Positions 1 to 9,023 of a stretch of 64,000 bases of DNA are shown in pieces. The translations under genes were made by a program, and so were the position numbers. Source of the stretch: JANMMJ01 sp964543235 (GTDB lineage: Bacteria > Pseudomonadota > Alphaproteobacteria > Rhizobiales > Aestuariivirgaceae); contig CAZIXE010000014.1 of assembly GCA_964543235.1 (NCBI GenBank), positions 1-64,000 of the forward strand, written 5' to 3'. The first letter of the stretch is position 1; the number at the start of each line of letters is the position of its first letter. The notes under the pieces are model-generated. The model was not told the origin of the DNA and made no database searches. It saw nothing but the letters and a program-made list of their open reading frames with translations.

Positions 1-72
<72 letters not shown>

Positions 73-122
73 CTGAGCCTAGACCGGCGGTGTATAGGGG
101 AGACGAAACTCCTTGTCCAGCC

Positions 123-737
123 TCATGCCGCCAGCCCGGCGATGAGCGCCCTTGGATCCGCTCTTTCTTCGAATTCGACCCTGATTTCAGTGAGATGGAA
201 GCGAAGCGTATTCTGGAACATGCCGAAGTCGTGGCGCCTGATTTGCGCGCTGACGGGCAGTTTGTCGAAAACCTCCTGGGCCCGTTGCAGCGGTATGTTG
301 CGCACTGCCTTCGGCGGCCCGAGCGATGCAAGCGCGAGGTCACGCCGTAGCTGTTCGGCGGCCTTGATCCAGAAACCTTGATCTTTCTCGTCGGGAACCG
401 GATAGGCCGCGAAAATCTCTTCGGCGATCCTCACCAGCGCATCATCCAGCGCGCCCGGCCCCGTGCCGCCGCATTCTCGCAGATAACCCTCGATCATTTC
501 GGCTGTCATCGAGAGCCCTGCGGGATAGGAGAGCCAGCGCGCCCGCTCATAGGCCTCCTGGAACTGTCTTTCCGACACCAGCGTGGAGAACAGCATGTTC
601 GCCCGCGCCTGTGCGTATTCCATGATCGACTTTTGGATGAGATACGCCGCCCGGCTCTCCAGAAACTGGCGAAGCGACTCCCTGTCAGCGACGCGCTGCA
701 TCGCAAAAAGCCTCTTGATCACTGAGTAAATGCTCAT
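123..737 (-). CDS. conserved hypothetical protein, 204 aa
   Basis: A 204-residue soluble protein of unknown function. It is rich in Arg, Glu and Ala and looks mostly helical, with no signal peptide, membrane segment or recognisable catalytic motif. The start MSIYSVIKRLF is the first ATG of the frame. The gene lies 50 bp downstream of tRNA-Phe on the same strand and is divergent from the symporter genes. The even length and absence of frame breaks argue for a real gene, but I do not recognise the family. Confidence 0.7.
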   Translation of the reverse strand: MSIYSVIKRLFAMQRVADRESLRQFLESRAAYLIQKSIMEYAQARANMLFSTLVSERQFQEAYERARWLSYPAGLSMTAEMIEGYLRECGGTGPGALDDALVRIAEEIFAAYPVPDEKDQGFWIKAAEQLRRDLALASLGPPKAVRNIPLQRAQEVFDKLPVSAQIRRHDFGMFQNTLRFHLTEIRVEFEERADPRALIAGLAA

Positions 738-949
738 TGCTGGAGAATCGCACCGCCTCAGGCCGCTCGCAAGCCGTCATGACTCCATGGCGTCCCAATG
801 AGTCCAAAGTTGAATTATGGGTGCCCGCCCCGAATGGTACTTCTGTAGGCGCACCGGACTTTGGGGGTTCCGTATGCCTTGCAGGTGGAATCGGTGCACG
901 GGACGAATGTTCTTGGACCCTTAAAACTCAGAATGGGAGGAACTGGCCG

Positions 950-1207
950 ATGGCTGGCTCGAATGCTGAGGGTCACTGGGGAGCAACCTCGCGGCTGATG
1001 TGGACAGCATTGGCTATCTGGGTGTTCTTCGCCTTCGTGATCCACTTATTTGTGAACTCGCTCAACTCAATCGTCATCCTGGGATTTCCGCTCGGCTTCT
1101 GGTTCGCCGGGCAGGGCTCGCTCATCGTGTTCGTCGTGCTGCTCTTCTGGTTCGCCCGGAAGCAGGATTCGATTGACCGCGAATTCGGCGTAGCTGAGGA
1201 GGAATAG
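950..1207 (+). CDS. DUF4212 small subunit of a sodium:solute symporter
   Basis: An 85-residue protein with two membrane segments (about residues 16-38 and 45-68) and a short charged tail. It matches the DUF4212 / putative solute:sodium symporter small-subunit family, which is always found directly before a large SSS-family transporter, as here with a 3-bp gap. The frame is open further upstream, but ATG 950 has a GGGAGG ribosome site at 933-938 and removes a non-conserved leader. It presumably forms a two-component cation/organic-acid transporter with the next gene. Confidence 0.88.
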   Translation: MAGSNAEGHWGATSRLMWTALAIWVFFAFVIHLFVNSLNSIVILGFPLGFWFAGQGSLIVFVVLLFWFARKQDSIDREFGVAEEE

Positions 1208-1210
1208 ATC

Positions 1211-3406
1211 ATGGTCAGCCAGCGCGGCGGGGAAACGGGCTTTCTCGCAAATCTCGGCAAGGTCTACGGCATCTATACCGGTGGCTTTCTTGCCTTTGTC
1301 GTCTTCATTGCCATTCTCGAACAGCTGGGCATTCCCAACAAGGTGCTCGGCTACTTGTTCGTGGGTTTTACCATCTTGGTCTATGCCATGATTGGCATTC
1401 TGTCGCGCACCGCACAGGTGTCGGAATATTACGTGGCGGGCCGCAAGGTTCCAGCCGTTTACAACGGCATGGCTACCGGCGCCGACTGGATGTCCGGCGC
1501 GTCTTTCGTCGGCATGGCGGGCACGCTTTACGCGCTGGGGTATGACGGCCTGGCCTTCGTGCTCGGCTGGACGGGCGGTTATGTGCTGGTGTCCGTCCTG
1601 CTCGCGCCCTACCTGCGCAAGTTCGGCGCCTACACCGTTCCGGACTTCCTCGGTGCCCGCTACGGCGGCAACCTCGCCCGTTTCCTTGGCGTGCTTGTGC
1701 TGCTGGCCTGCTCCTTCACTTACGTGGTGGCGCAGATCTACGCGACCGGCATCATCTCTTCGCGATTCCTGGGACTTTCCTTCGAGATCGCAGTTTATGC
1801 CGGTCTCGCCGGCATTCTGGTCTGTTCCATGCTGGGCGGCATGCGTGCCGTCACCTGGACCCAGGTCGCCCAGTACATCGTGTTGATCATCGCCTACCTC
1901 ATCCCGGTGATCATCCTTGCCACCCAGAAGTATGGAGTCCCCTTGCCGCAGTTGATGTACGGCCAGGCGCTCCAGGACATAACGGCGCGCGAAACCCAGA
2001 TGATCGCCGACGGCCTTGCCGAAGCCGGCAAGCTGAAGCCTCATATCGCGGCGTTCCTGACCTATGACAGGCTCAACTACTTCGCGTTGATCCTCTGCCT
2101 CATGGTCGGCACGGCGTCACTGCCGCACATTCTGATGCGCTACTTCACAACGCCCTCGGTGCGTGACGCGCGCAAGTCGGTGGCATGGTCGCTGTTCTTC
2201 ATCTTCCTGCTCTACTTCACGGCGCCCTCATATGCGGCGTTCGCGAAGCTCGAGGTCTACACCAACGTCATCGGCCAGAGCCTCGACGCGCTGCCCTCCT
2301 GGATCACCACCTACTCGAACCTCGATCTGGTGAAGATCTATGGCGTCACGCTCAAGGGTCTCGGCGGCGGCATTGCAGCCGTCAAGAGTGCACTGGCGGC
2401 CGGTGCCACCGATGCCGCTGGTGTGGCGGCAGCCCTCAAGGGCGCCGGACAGGACGCTGCTCTGGCTGGCTGGAGTGCCCTTTCGGGTCCGGTCCAGGGC
2501 ATTGTCTTCGAGGCCGTCAAGGCCAATCCCGCCGTGGCAGCATCGGATATCTTCACGCAATCAATCCATGCCGCCGCACAGGCCGCCGGCAACACCACGG
2601 GCAAGCTCACCCATGGTGCCCTGGCGATCGACAATGACGTGATCGTGCTCTCGACGCCGGAGATCGCCGGCATGCCCTATGTCATCGCCGGTCTTGTCGC
2701 GGCGGGCGGTCTCGCGGCCGCTCTGTCCACGGCGGACGGATTGCTTCTGGCAATCGCCAACGCACTGTCCCACGACATCTACTACAAGATGATCGACACC
2801 CATGCGCCGACGGCCCGCCGTCTCATCGTGTCGCGCATCCTGCTGGTGATCGTGGCGGTCATTGCGGCCTATGTCGCCTCGACCAAGCCGGCCGACATTC
2901 TTGCGATGGTCTCCTGGGCCTTCTCGATTGCGGCTGCCGGCCTGTTCCCGGCCCTGGTGCTTGGCGTGTGGTGGAAACGCGCCAACCGGACGGGTGCGAT
3001 CATCGGCATTCTCGCCGGCTTCCTGGTCTGCCTCTATTATCTCGTCGGAACCCGCTACTTTGCTGTCAGTTTCTATGAGACGTGGAGCGGCCTGTCGGGT
3101 GCGGGCGAAGCTGCAATCACCAAATACAACGAACTGAAGGCCGCCTGGGAAGGCGCGGCTCCCGAAGCCAAGGCCGCGGCCTGGAAGGCACTCGACACGC
3201 ATGCCCAAACCATGGCCAACTGGTTTGGCGTGCGCAACATCTCCTCGGCGCTGTTCGGCCTGCCCGCCGGTTTCATCGGCATCATCGTGGGCAGTCTACT
3301 GACCCGCGCGCCATCCAAGGCGATGCAGGATTTCATTGACGAAATCCGCAGGCCGAAGGGCAAGGAACTCATGGAAGGGGGCAACCTGGTGCACGACGTT
3401 CATTAG
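1211..3406 (+). CDS. sodium:solute symporter family large subunit (DUF4212-associated)
   Basis: A 731-residue integral membrane protein of the SSS family, in the subfamily that pairs with DUF4212 proteins (related to acetate permease ActP). Family signatures include the early Tyr-Tyr-Val-Ala-Gly-Arg stretch after the second helix and the later GLAAALSTADGLLLAI segment. At 731 aa it is clearly longer than the usual 550-600 aa. A polar Ala/Gly-rich insert lies at about residues 375-475, and a second short helical insert at about 630-660. The substrate cannot be deduced; acetate or another small carboxylate is the usual guess. It is probably cotranscribed with the small subunit and ends at a strong terminator. 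Confidence 0.88.
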   Translation: MVSQRGGETGFLANLGKVYGIYTGGFLAFVVFIAILEQLGIPNKVLGYLFVGFTILVYAMIGILSRTAQVSEYYVAGRKVPAVYNGMATGADWMSGASFVGMAGTLYALGYDGLAFVLGWTGGYVLVSVLLAPYLRKFGAYTVPDFLGARYGGNLARFLGVLVLLACSFTYVVAQIYATGIISSRFLGLSFEIAVYAGLAGILVCSMLGGMRAVTWTQVAQYIVLIIAYLIPVIILATQKYGVPLPQLMYGQALQDITARETQMIADGLAEAGKLKPHIAAFLTYDRLNYFALILCLMVGTASLPHILMRYFTTPSVRDARKSVAWSLFFIFLLYFTAPSYAAFAKLEVYTNVIGQSLDALPSWITTYSNLDLVKIYGVTLKGLGGGIAAVKSALAAGATDAAGVAAALKGAGQDAALAGWSALSGPVQGIVFEAVKANPAVAASDIFTQSIHAAAQAAGNTTGKLTHGALAIDNDVIVLSTPEIAGMPYVIAGLVAAGGLAAALSTADGLLLAIANALSHDIYYKMIDTHAPTARRLIVSRILLVIVAVIAAYVASTKPADILAMVSWAFSIAAAGLFPALVLGVWWKRANRTGAIIGILAGFLVCLYYLVGTRYFAVSFYETWSGLSGAGEAAITKYNELKAAWEGAAPEAKAAAWKALDTHAQTMANWFGVRNISSALFGLPAGFIGIIVGSLLTRAPSKAMQDFIDEIRRPKGKELMEGGNLVHDVH

Positions 3407-3421
3407 GCAGACCTCACCGGG

Positions 3422-3451
3422 AACGGGGCCCGCAAGGGCCCCGTTTTCTTT
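3422..3451 (+). terminator. rho-independent terminator after the symporter
   Basis: A 10-bp perfect stem (AACGGGGCCC at 3422-3431 with GGGCCCCGTT at 3436-3445), GCAA tetraloop and a T-rich tail (TTTTCTTT, 3444-3451). It lies 15 bp after the symporter stop codon. Confidence 0.92.
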
Positions 3452-3478
3452 CGTCCGGTCTAATGGCTATATGGCTTC

Positions 3479-3784
3479 ATGAACCCGCTTGTTCAGTATT
3501 GGTACTTTCACCTGCCGAACTTCATTCTGGCCGCTCTGATGTACACGCTGATGGGGCGGCTGGTGCTTTCCTTCTTGGTAGCCCCGGACTGGAACAACTA
3601 CATCTGGCGGGCCTTTGTCCGTCTGACCGATCCCGCCACGACCGTGGTGCGAGCCCTGACCCCGGCTGTCCTGCCCCACCTTGTCGTACTCGTCTTTGCC
3701 GTCCTCTGGCTGATGCTCCTGCGGGTGGCGTTGTTTCTGGTCCTCGGCAAGCTGGGGCTGCTGCCCACAGTCTCCGGATCCTGA
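3479..3784 (+). CDS. small membrane protein, YggT-like
   Basis: A 101-residue protein with two hydrophobic stretches (about residues 12-33 and 63-93) separated by a polar segment containing WRAFVRLTDP. This architecture (helix, short conserved RxxDP-like loop, helix) resembles the YggT family of small inner-membrane proteins, though the match is loose. The start ATG 3479 lies 28 bp after the terminator hairpin. It probably forms a small operon with the next membrane gene, 10 bp downstream. Confidence 0.65.
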   Translation: MNPLVQYWYFHLPNFILAALMYTLMGRLVLSFLVAPDWNNYIWRAFVRLTDPATTVVRALTPAVLPHLVVLVFAVLWLMLLRVALFLVLGKLGLLPTVSGS

Positions 3785-3794
3785 GGTGGCCGCC

Positions 3795-4121
3795 ATGTCC
3801 CAGGGCATCATTGTCATGATTGTCGGCCTCTGCATCCTGAACGGCATCTTTTCCCCCGCACTGGTGATGGTCTTCGCGCTGCATGGCATCTGGTATCCGT
3901 TTCTCCTTCCCGCCATGCTGCCGCTGGTGTTTCTGTTGAGTTCGCTGATCCTGTCGACGCTGACCCTGATGGCTTCGGGTGTTCCGGCGGCCCTCTATGA
4001 GCGCCTGATGTCTGAGGGCCGGCCCTCGCAGATATCTGGCCTGATCTGGCTGGCCGGAGCACTGCTCTTGACACTGCCCGCGGTGCCCAACGTCCTGCAG
4101 GCCCTGTCTCTGGGCGGTTGA
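3795..4121 (+). CDS. hypothetical membrane protein, 108 aa
   Basis: A 108-residue hydrophobic protein with three predicted membrane segments (about residues 4-24, 31-59 and 80-100). A GTG at 3786 would add three residues; ATG 3795 is preferred because GAGGTGG just upstream serves as ribosome site. No family recognised. It follows the YggT-like gene by 10 bp, so the two are likely cotranscribed. Confidence 0.6.
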   Translation: MSQGIIVMIVGLCILNGIFSPALVMVFALHGIWYPFLLPAMLPLVFLLSSLILSTLTLMASGVPAALYERLMSEGRPSQISGLIWLAGALLLTLPAVPNVLQALSLGG

Positions 4122-4185
4122 CGTCAGTGCGAATTGATGTCCCGCCCTCTTGAATGTCCGGTTCGGCGCCTCATACTTTAGTAGT

Positions 4186-4557
4186 ATGGATGCCATCGAA
4201 CGCGCAGCCTTTCTGTCGGTGGGCCGGGCCTGCGGATTTGCCGCGCTGGCCATCATCTGTCTCATGCTTGGGCTTAGCTTCGAACCCCATGTTGCGGCAC
4301 GCAGCGGCGCGATTCTCACCCTGATCTTGACTGGCGTATTGGTATTCAGGGCCGGGAGCGCCCTCGCCCGCCCTTACAAGCGGACCGAGACCTGGCTCAT
4401 CCTCGACGAGCCCGAACGGCCTGCGCCGGATATCGCCCAGCGGCTGATCGGCGGCGCCCTGCAGGAAGCCTATCTCTGGTTCGCCCGCTTCAGCGCGGCA
4501 ATGACCGTCATACTGCTTGCTGCCACCCTGCTCCTGTCCGCCTTGGCCCTTCGTTGA
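4186..4557 (+). CDS. hypothetical membrane protein, 123 aa
   Basis: A 123-residue protein with three likely membrane helices (about residues 14-33, 40-60 and 98-120) and a polar middle segment with ARPYKRTETW. A TTG at 4150 lengthens the frame by 12 residues, but ATG 4186 (MDAIERAAF) gives a more natural N-terminus. Function unknown. It lies between the small membrane pair and the exonuclease-CBS gene, on the same strand. Confidence 0.6.
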   Translation: MDAIERAAFLSVGRACGFAALAIICLMLGLSFEPHVAARSGAILTLILTGVLVFRAGSALARPYKRTETWLILDEPERPAPDIAQRLIGGALQEAYLWFARFSAAMTVILLAATLLLSALALR

Positions 4558-4612
4558 ATGGAGCCTTGGTGGGGTCTACGCTAGCCTTCCCGCACTTGGC
4601 AGGGAAACAGTT

Positions 4613-6724
4613 TTGACGTCCGCGCCATCATCCGCAACACCCCTTGTTTCACTATCGGCCGTTGTGCTCGACACCGAGACAACGACGCTCGACGTGCACA
4701 GGGCCAGAATCGTCGAAATCGGCGCCGTTGCCATCCGTGATGGCCATTTGACTTCCGATTTGTACTTCAACGAACTGATCAATCCCGGCGAACCGGTACC
4801 GGACGCGTCCTCGGTGATCCATGGCATCAAAGATGAGATGCTGAAGGACAAGCCTGGCTTTCGGACCGCGATTGAACGCTACCATCGCTTTGCCGGCCGG
4901 CAGCTCGTCCTGGGCTATTCGGTGGGCTTTGATCTGGCCGTGTTGAGACGCGAGCATGAGCGTGCCGGCTTGCCGTGGCAACCGCCGCGGGCGCTTGACG
5001 TCAAGCATCTTGTCGAGATCATCGCGCCACCCCTGCCAAATCATTCGCTTGAAACCGTGGCAGCCTGGCTGGGCCTCGAGACCAGGGATCGGCACACCGC
5101 CATGGGAGATGCTGTTCTCACCGCCAGGATCTTCCTCAAGCTGCTGCCCGGGCTGCGCGGCCATGGCATCAGGACTCTCGCCGAGGCAGAGGCCGCCTGC
5201 CGCAAGCTGGCTGACAAGAAGCCGGCTGCAGGCAGCACAGGCTGGATCGATACGGCGTCCACAACGATCGGCGCAGCGCCGCAGGTGGCGGCTCTCGCGC
5301 GGGTGGACAGCTATCCGTACCGCCATAAGGTTAGCGACATCATGAGCGCGCCCGCCGTGACAATTGCCCCGCACACCATGCTCCGCGATGCGCTGCGGCT
5401 GTTGATGGATCGCCGCATCAGCTCGGCCTTTGTCGAGCCGGAAGCCGGCCAGGATCATGCCTGGGGCATCATAACCGAACGCGACATCCTGCGCGCCCTC
5501 GACGCCGACCCGGCCAGGGCCCTCGACACACCCGTCGGAGCCATCGCGTCGCGCCCCCTCGAAACCGTCGGCGCCGCCGATTTCCTCTACAAGGCCTTCG
5601 GTCGCATGCGGCGCAAGCGGTTCCGCCACCTTGGCGTCAGGGATCAATCCGGCAAGCTGGTAGGCGCCCTGACGCAAAGAGACCTTCTCAAGCAGCGTGC
5701 CGACGAGGCGATCGCCCTGACCGATGCCCTCGACGAAGCAACCGGCGTGCGCGAACTGGCCATCGTCTGGCGCAAGCTCTCCGATGCCGCACGTTCGCTG
5801 CTGTTCGAGGAAGCCGATCCCCGCGACATTGCTGCCATCATTTCAAGCGAGGTTTGCGGCCTGACCCGCCGCGCTGCGGAATTGGCCATCGCCGAAATGC
5901 CATCTCCGCCGCCGGTAGAGTTCGCGGTGTTTGTGTTGGGATCAGCCGGGCGTGGCGAAAGCCTCCTCGCCATGGACCAGGACAACGCCATTATCTTCAC
6001 CGAGGGCGAGCCGGATGGCGAGGCCGACCAGTGGCTGGCCGCAATGGCCGCGCGTATGAACGCTATCCTGCACGAAGTGGGCGTGGCCCTTTGCAAAGGC
6101 GGCGTCATGGCCAGGAACCCGCGATGGCGCATGGACAGCGCCCATTGGCGCAGGCACGTGTCGTCCTGGCTGTCGCGCTCCAACCCGGAGGATATCCTGA
6201 ATGCCGATATCTTTTTCGACGCACTGCCCGTCTACGGCCGTGAGGAGCTGTGTGATGACCTGCGGCGCGATGCGATTGCCGCGGCATCGCAGTCTACCCC
6301 TTTCCTCAAGCTCATGTCGCTGAACGCCGTCAACTTCGCCCTGCCACTCGGCTGGTTCGGCCGCTGGAGTCTCGACGAGGACGGCCGCATGGATCTCAAG
6401 AAGGGCGGTCTCCTGCCGATCTTCTCGGCCGCGCGGGTGCTGGCCCTGAAGAACGGCCTGACCGAACGCGCGACGTCGGCCAGGCTCGAAGCCATGCGCG
6501 GCAGGGACGGGCTCTCGCCGAAACTCATCGATAACCTGCTGGAAGCCCACCGGATCCTGCTGGGCATTGTCCTGCGCCAGCAGCTCATCGACATCGAGAA
6601 GGGCACACCGCCTTCCTCGCGCGTCGACCCCAGGGACCTGCAGGAGCTCGATCATGAGCGCCTGCGCTGGGCGCTCGAGCAGGTAAAGTCGGTCGGCGAC
6701 CTGCTGGGCGACCCGATCGCCTAA
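4613..6724 (+). CDS. DEDDh exonuclease - CBS pair - DUF294 nucleotidyltransferase fusion
   Basis: A 703-residue multidomain protein. Residues about 15-190 form a DnaQ-like 3'-5' exonuclease: D20-T-E22 motif, GYSVGFDLAVL with the second Asp, and the RHTAMGDA His/Asp pair. Residues about 240-365 hold two CBS motifs, which usually bind adenine nucleotides. Residues about 380-515 match DUF294, with GSAGRGESLLAMDQDNAII giving the GS...DxD signature of GlnD-like nucleotidyltransferases; a DUF294 C-terminal domain follows. The start is taken as TTG 4613 because AGGGAAA lies 6-12 bases upstream. Proteins of this kind often sit next to DUF4212/SSS symporters, suggesting a nucleotide-sensing role linked to carboxylate uptake. 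The tail overlaps the yacG stop by 4 bp (convergent). Confidence 0.85.
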   Translation: MTSAPSSATPLVSLSAVVLDTETTTLDVHRARIVEIGAVAIRDGHLTSDLYFNELINPGEPVPDASSVIHGIKDEMLKDKPGFRTAIERYHRFAGRQLVLGYSVGFDLAVLRREHERAGLPWQPPRALDVKHLVEIIAPPLPNHSLETVAAWLGLETRDRHTAMGDAVLTARIFLKLLPGLRGHGIRTLAEAEAACRKLADKKPAAGSTGWIDTASTTIGAAPQVAALARVDSYPYRHKVSDIMSAPAVTIAPHTMLRDALRLLMDRRISSAFVEPEAGQDHAWGIITERDILRALDADPARALDTPVGAIASRPLETVGAADFLYKAFGRMRRKRFRHLGVRDQSGKLVGALTQRDLLKQRADEAIALTDALDEATGVRELAIVWRKLSDAARSLLFEEADPRDIAAIISSEVCGLTRRAAELAIAEMPSPPPVEFAVFVLGSAGRGESLLAMDQDNAIIFTEGEPDGEADQWLAAMAARMNAILHEVGVALCKGGVMARNPRWRMDSAHWRRHVSSWLSRSNPEDILNADIFFDALPVYGREELCDDLRRDAIAAASQSTPFLKLMSLNAVNFALPLGWFGRWSLDEDGRMDLKKGGLLPIFSAARVLALKNGLTERATSARLEAMRGRDGLSPKLIDNLLEAHRILLGIVLRQQLIDIEKGTPPSSRVDPRDLQELDHERLRWALEQVKSVGDLLGDPIA

Positions 6725-6924
6725 TCCTCGCCGGTCCGGTGGCCGGCATCCTCGCGCCCGGATTCCTCTTCGGCGGGTATGGCGTAGGCGCCGCCGAGCC
6801 AGCGGCTGAGGTCGACTTGCGCACAACGTGCCGAGCAGAAGGGATGGTATTTCTGCGATGACGGCTTGCCGCAGATCGCGCAGGGGCGCCGCGGCCGCAG
6901 CCGCACCGGATGCTCGCTGTTCAT
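6721..6924 (-). CDS. yacG: zinc-binding DNA gyrase inhibitor YacG
   Basis: A 67-residue protein with the YacG zinc finger: CAICGK near residue 15 and FCSARC about 15 residues later, followed by the conserved VDLSRWLGGAY. The C-terminal tail is acidic and low-complexity. In the known family YacG binds GyrB and restrains gyrase. The ATG (6922-6924) overlaps the maf stop codon in an ATGA arrangement, fixing the start even though the frame is open upstream. Last gene of the infA-maf-yacG run. Confidence 0.92.
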   Translation of the reverse strand: MNSEHPVRLRPRRPCAICGKPSSQKYHPFCSARCAQVDLSRWLGGAYAIPAEEESGREDAGHRTGED

Positions 6925-7559
6925 GCCATGGTCGAGGGCGCATGCAGCAGCGTGTGAATCACGGGATACCCGGCGCCCTCGAGCAACTGCATGGTCTCGT
7001 AGAGCGGCAGGCCGACCACGCCGGAATGCGAGCCCTGCAGCATGCGCACGAACGCCTCGGCACGGCCCTGGATGGCGTAGCCGCCGGCCTTGCCCCGCCA
7101 TTCACCACTTGCCAGATAGGCCTCGATATCCTCGCGGCTGAAGCGTTTGAACCGCACCTTGGTTTCGGAAATCCGCGTGCGCAACTTGCCGCCCGGTGCA
7201 ATCAGGCAGATCGCCGAATAGACCCAGTGCGAGCGTCCCGACAAGAGCCACAGGCATTGCGAGGCCACATCCGCAGTCTCGGCCTTGGGCAGGACGCGGC
7301 GTCCAAGGCCAACCACCGTGTCGGCCGCAAGAATGAAGACTTTCGGTCCCAGTTCCTTGACCATCGGCGCATCCTGGGCCGTCCGCGCCTTCTCTTCGGC
7401 CAGCCGCAAGGCCAGCCGCCGCGGCGTCTCGCGCTTCTCGGGTTGTTCGTCGATGTCGGTGGGACTGAGCAGGTCGGGGGTTATGCCGGCACGCTCGAGC
7501 AGGGCGACGCGCCGCGGTGAGGCGCTGGCCAGTACAAGTTTGACTCTGCCGCCATCCAT
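6921..7559 (-). CDS. maf: Maf-family nucleoside triphosphate pyrophosphatase
   Basis: A 212-residue Maf/YceF-type protein that hydrolyses non-canonical or pyrimidine nucleoside triphosphates to the monophosphate. Visible signatures are LASASPRR near the N-terminus (phosphate binding), ILAADTVV in the middle (catalytic Asp) and GGYAIQGRAE toward the C-terminus. The length fits the family. It lies 8 bp after infA and overlaps yacG by 4 bp, the classical alphaproteobacterial order. Confidence 0.93.
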   Translation of the reverse strand: MDGGRVKLVLASASPRRVALLERAGITPDLLSPTDIDEQPEKRETPRRLALRLAEEKARTAQDAPMVKELGPKVFILAADTVVGLGRRVLPKAETADVASQCLWLLSGRSHWVYSAICLIAPGGKLRTRISETKVRFKRFSREDIEAYLASGEWRGKAGGYAIQGRAEAFVRMLQGSHSGVVGLPLYETMQLLEGAGYPVIHTLLHAPSTMA

Positions 7560-7567
7560 CCGGGCAG

Positions 7568-7786
7568 TTACTTGAACCGGTAGTTGATGCGGCCCTTGGT
7601 CAGGTCATAGGGCGTCATCTCGACCATGACCCGGTCGCCGGCGAGCACGCGGATGCGGTTCTTGCGCATTTTGCCCGCCGTGTGGGCAATGATCTCATGC
7701 TTGTTGTCGAGGCGCACCCGGAACGTCGCATTCGGCAGGAGCTCGGTGACGGTGCCTTCGAACTCCAGAAGTTCTTCTTTAGCCAT
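7568..7786 (-). CDS. infA: translation initiation factor IF-1
   Basis: A 72-residue single S1/OB-fold protein with the typical IF-1 core (EGTVTELLPNATFRVRLDN, then HTAGKMRKNRIRVLAGDRV). IF-1 binds the 30S A site during initiation. The true start is ATG 7784-7786, which gives exactly the family length; the frame is open much further upstream by chance. The ribosome site AAGGAGA lies just upstream. First of the infA-maf-yacG group. Confidence 0.97.
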   Translation of the reverse strand: MAKEELLEFEGTVTELLPNATFRVRLDNKHEIIAHTAGKMRKNRIRVLAGDRVMVEMTPYDLTKGRINYRFK

Positions 7787-7854
7787 AGGTCTCCTTGGTG
7801 AGGGTTTCACGATTGGCGCGGAAAATGGACCTGATGGCCCGAGATTGCAAGGTC

Positions 7855-8301
7855 TCAGACGCCGCGCGCGGCCTGTACGCCAAAGCGCTGGCGGATGCGC
7901 CGCATCAGCCCGTCCCGCACCGCCCGGTAGCTGTCGAGGATCTGTTCGCGGCTGCCCGCCACGACGGACGGATCCAGGGTCGGCCAGTATTCGGCGTCGA
8001 TCGCCATGGTGCGGGTCATTTCCAGGGCCCGGTGATGGGCCTCGGGCGACAGCGAGACCACGACGTCGAAGCTCGAATCCTCGAGATCGTCGAAGCTCTT
8101 CGGCCGCTGCCTGCCGATGTCGATGCCGATCTCCTCCATGACCGCCGCCACGAAGGGATCGGGCTCCCCCGGCCGGACCCCGCAGGACTCGACATAGACC
8201 GAATGCCCGTAGAAGTGCCGCATCAGCCCCGCCGCCATGACCGAGCGGATGGCATTCTGGGTACAGGCGAACAACACGGCCTGGGGAAGGTCGCCGGGCA
8301 C
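7855..8301 (-). CDS. low molecular weight phosphotyrosine phosphatase family protein
   Basis: A 148-residue protein with the CX5R phosphate loop near the N-terminus (C13-T-Q-N-A-I-R19-S) and a general-acid Asp-Pro in WPTLDPS. The family includes tyrosine phosphatases and thioredoxin-type arsenate reductases. This chromosomal copy belongs to the conserved UPF0262-phosphatase-infA neighbourhood and lacks the extra redox Cys pair of ArsC, so phosphatase activity is more likely. It starts 9 bp after UPF0262 and is probably cotranscribed. Confidence 0.85.
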   Translation of the reverse strand: MPGDLPQAVLFACTQNAIRSVMAAGLMRHFYGHSVYVESCGVRPGEPDPFVAAVMEEIGIDIGRQRPKSFDDLEDSSFDVVVSLSPEAHHRALEMTRTMAIDAEYWPTLDPSVVAGSREQILDSYRAVRDGLMRRIRQRFGVQAARGV

Positions 8302-8310
8302 GGACGGGTC

Positions 8311-8790
8311 CTATCCGCGCCAGTGCAGCACGCAGACCAGCGTGAACAGCCGCCGCGCCGTGTTGTGATCGATCTCGACCTTGCCCGACAGCCGCTCCCG
8401 CAACAGGTCGCTGCCTTCGTTGTGCAGTCCCCGCCGGGCCATGTCGATGGTCTCGATCTGGCTCGGCGTCGCCGTCCGGATGGCGCTGTAATAGCTTTCG
8501 CAGATCATGAAATAGTCCTTCACGATCCGCCGGAAGGGCGACATGGACAGGCCGATCATGGTGAGCCGCTCCCCCGCCTCGCTGCCGATGTCGAAGATGA
8601 GCCGGCCTTCCGCGGTCGACAGTTGCAGCCGGTAGGGGCCCTCCGGATGATTGAGCAGCACGAAGCTGTTCTCCTCCAGGAGGTCGTAGATCGCGACCTT
8701 GCGCTCGTGCTCGGCTTCGGGAGAGGGCGCGCCGCCAAGGCTCTGGTCGAGGTCCACGGCGCTCAGGCGATTCTTGGGCTTGTCCTTCAT
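8311..8790 (-). CDS. UPF0262 family protein
   Basis: A 159-residue protein of the UPF0262 family, restricted largely to alphaproteobacteria and of unknown function. The conserved core IGLSMSPFRRIVKDYFMICESYY and the following ARRGLHNEGSDLLRERL segment are clearly present. In many relatives hisD lies directly upstream; here that place is taken by an unrelated hypothetical gene. It precedes the phosphatase gene in an operon-like arrangement. Confidence 0.9.
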   Translation of the reverse strand: MKDKPKNRLSAVDLDQSLGGAPSPEAEHERKVAIYDLLEENSFVLLNHPEGPYRLQLSTAEGRLIFDIGSEAGERLTMIGLSMSPFRRIVKDYFMICESYYSAIRTATPSQIETIDMARRGLHNEGSDLLRERLSGKVEIDHNTARRLFTLVCVLHWRG

Positions 8791-9023
8791 GTGCCGTCAT
8801 GATGGCGAAGCGGCGTGTCAATTTCCAGTGGCGCCGGTCCAGCGGCGCAAGTCTTTCGGCCGTCGTGGAAAACAAGGCAGGGCTCCGCCGCTCTGGCTTG
8901 CGAATGAACCGGGACGGGGATTTGCAGACCGCCCTTCCCGGACCGGACACGGCGCAGCGCCAGCCTCCGGGCCTGCCGGTGGTTGCGGCGCGCATGACCA
9001 GGCTCTGCAACGCCACGGGCGCC

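Noticed and set aside
1067..2044. 325-codon minus-strand frame
   Set aside because: Lies antisense to the symporter subunits; no protein-like hydrophobicity or motif pattern.
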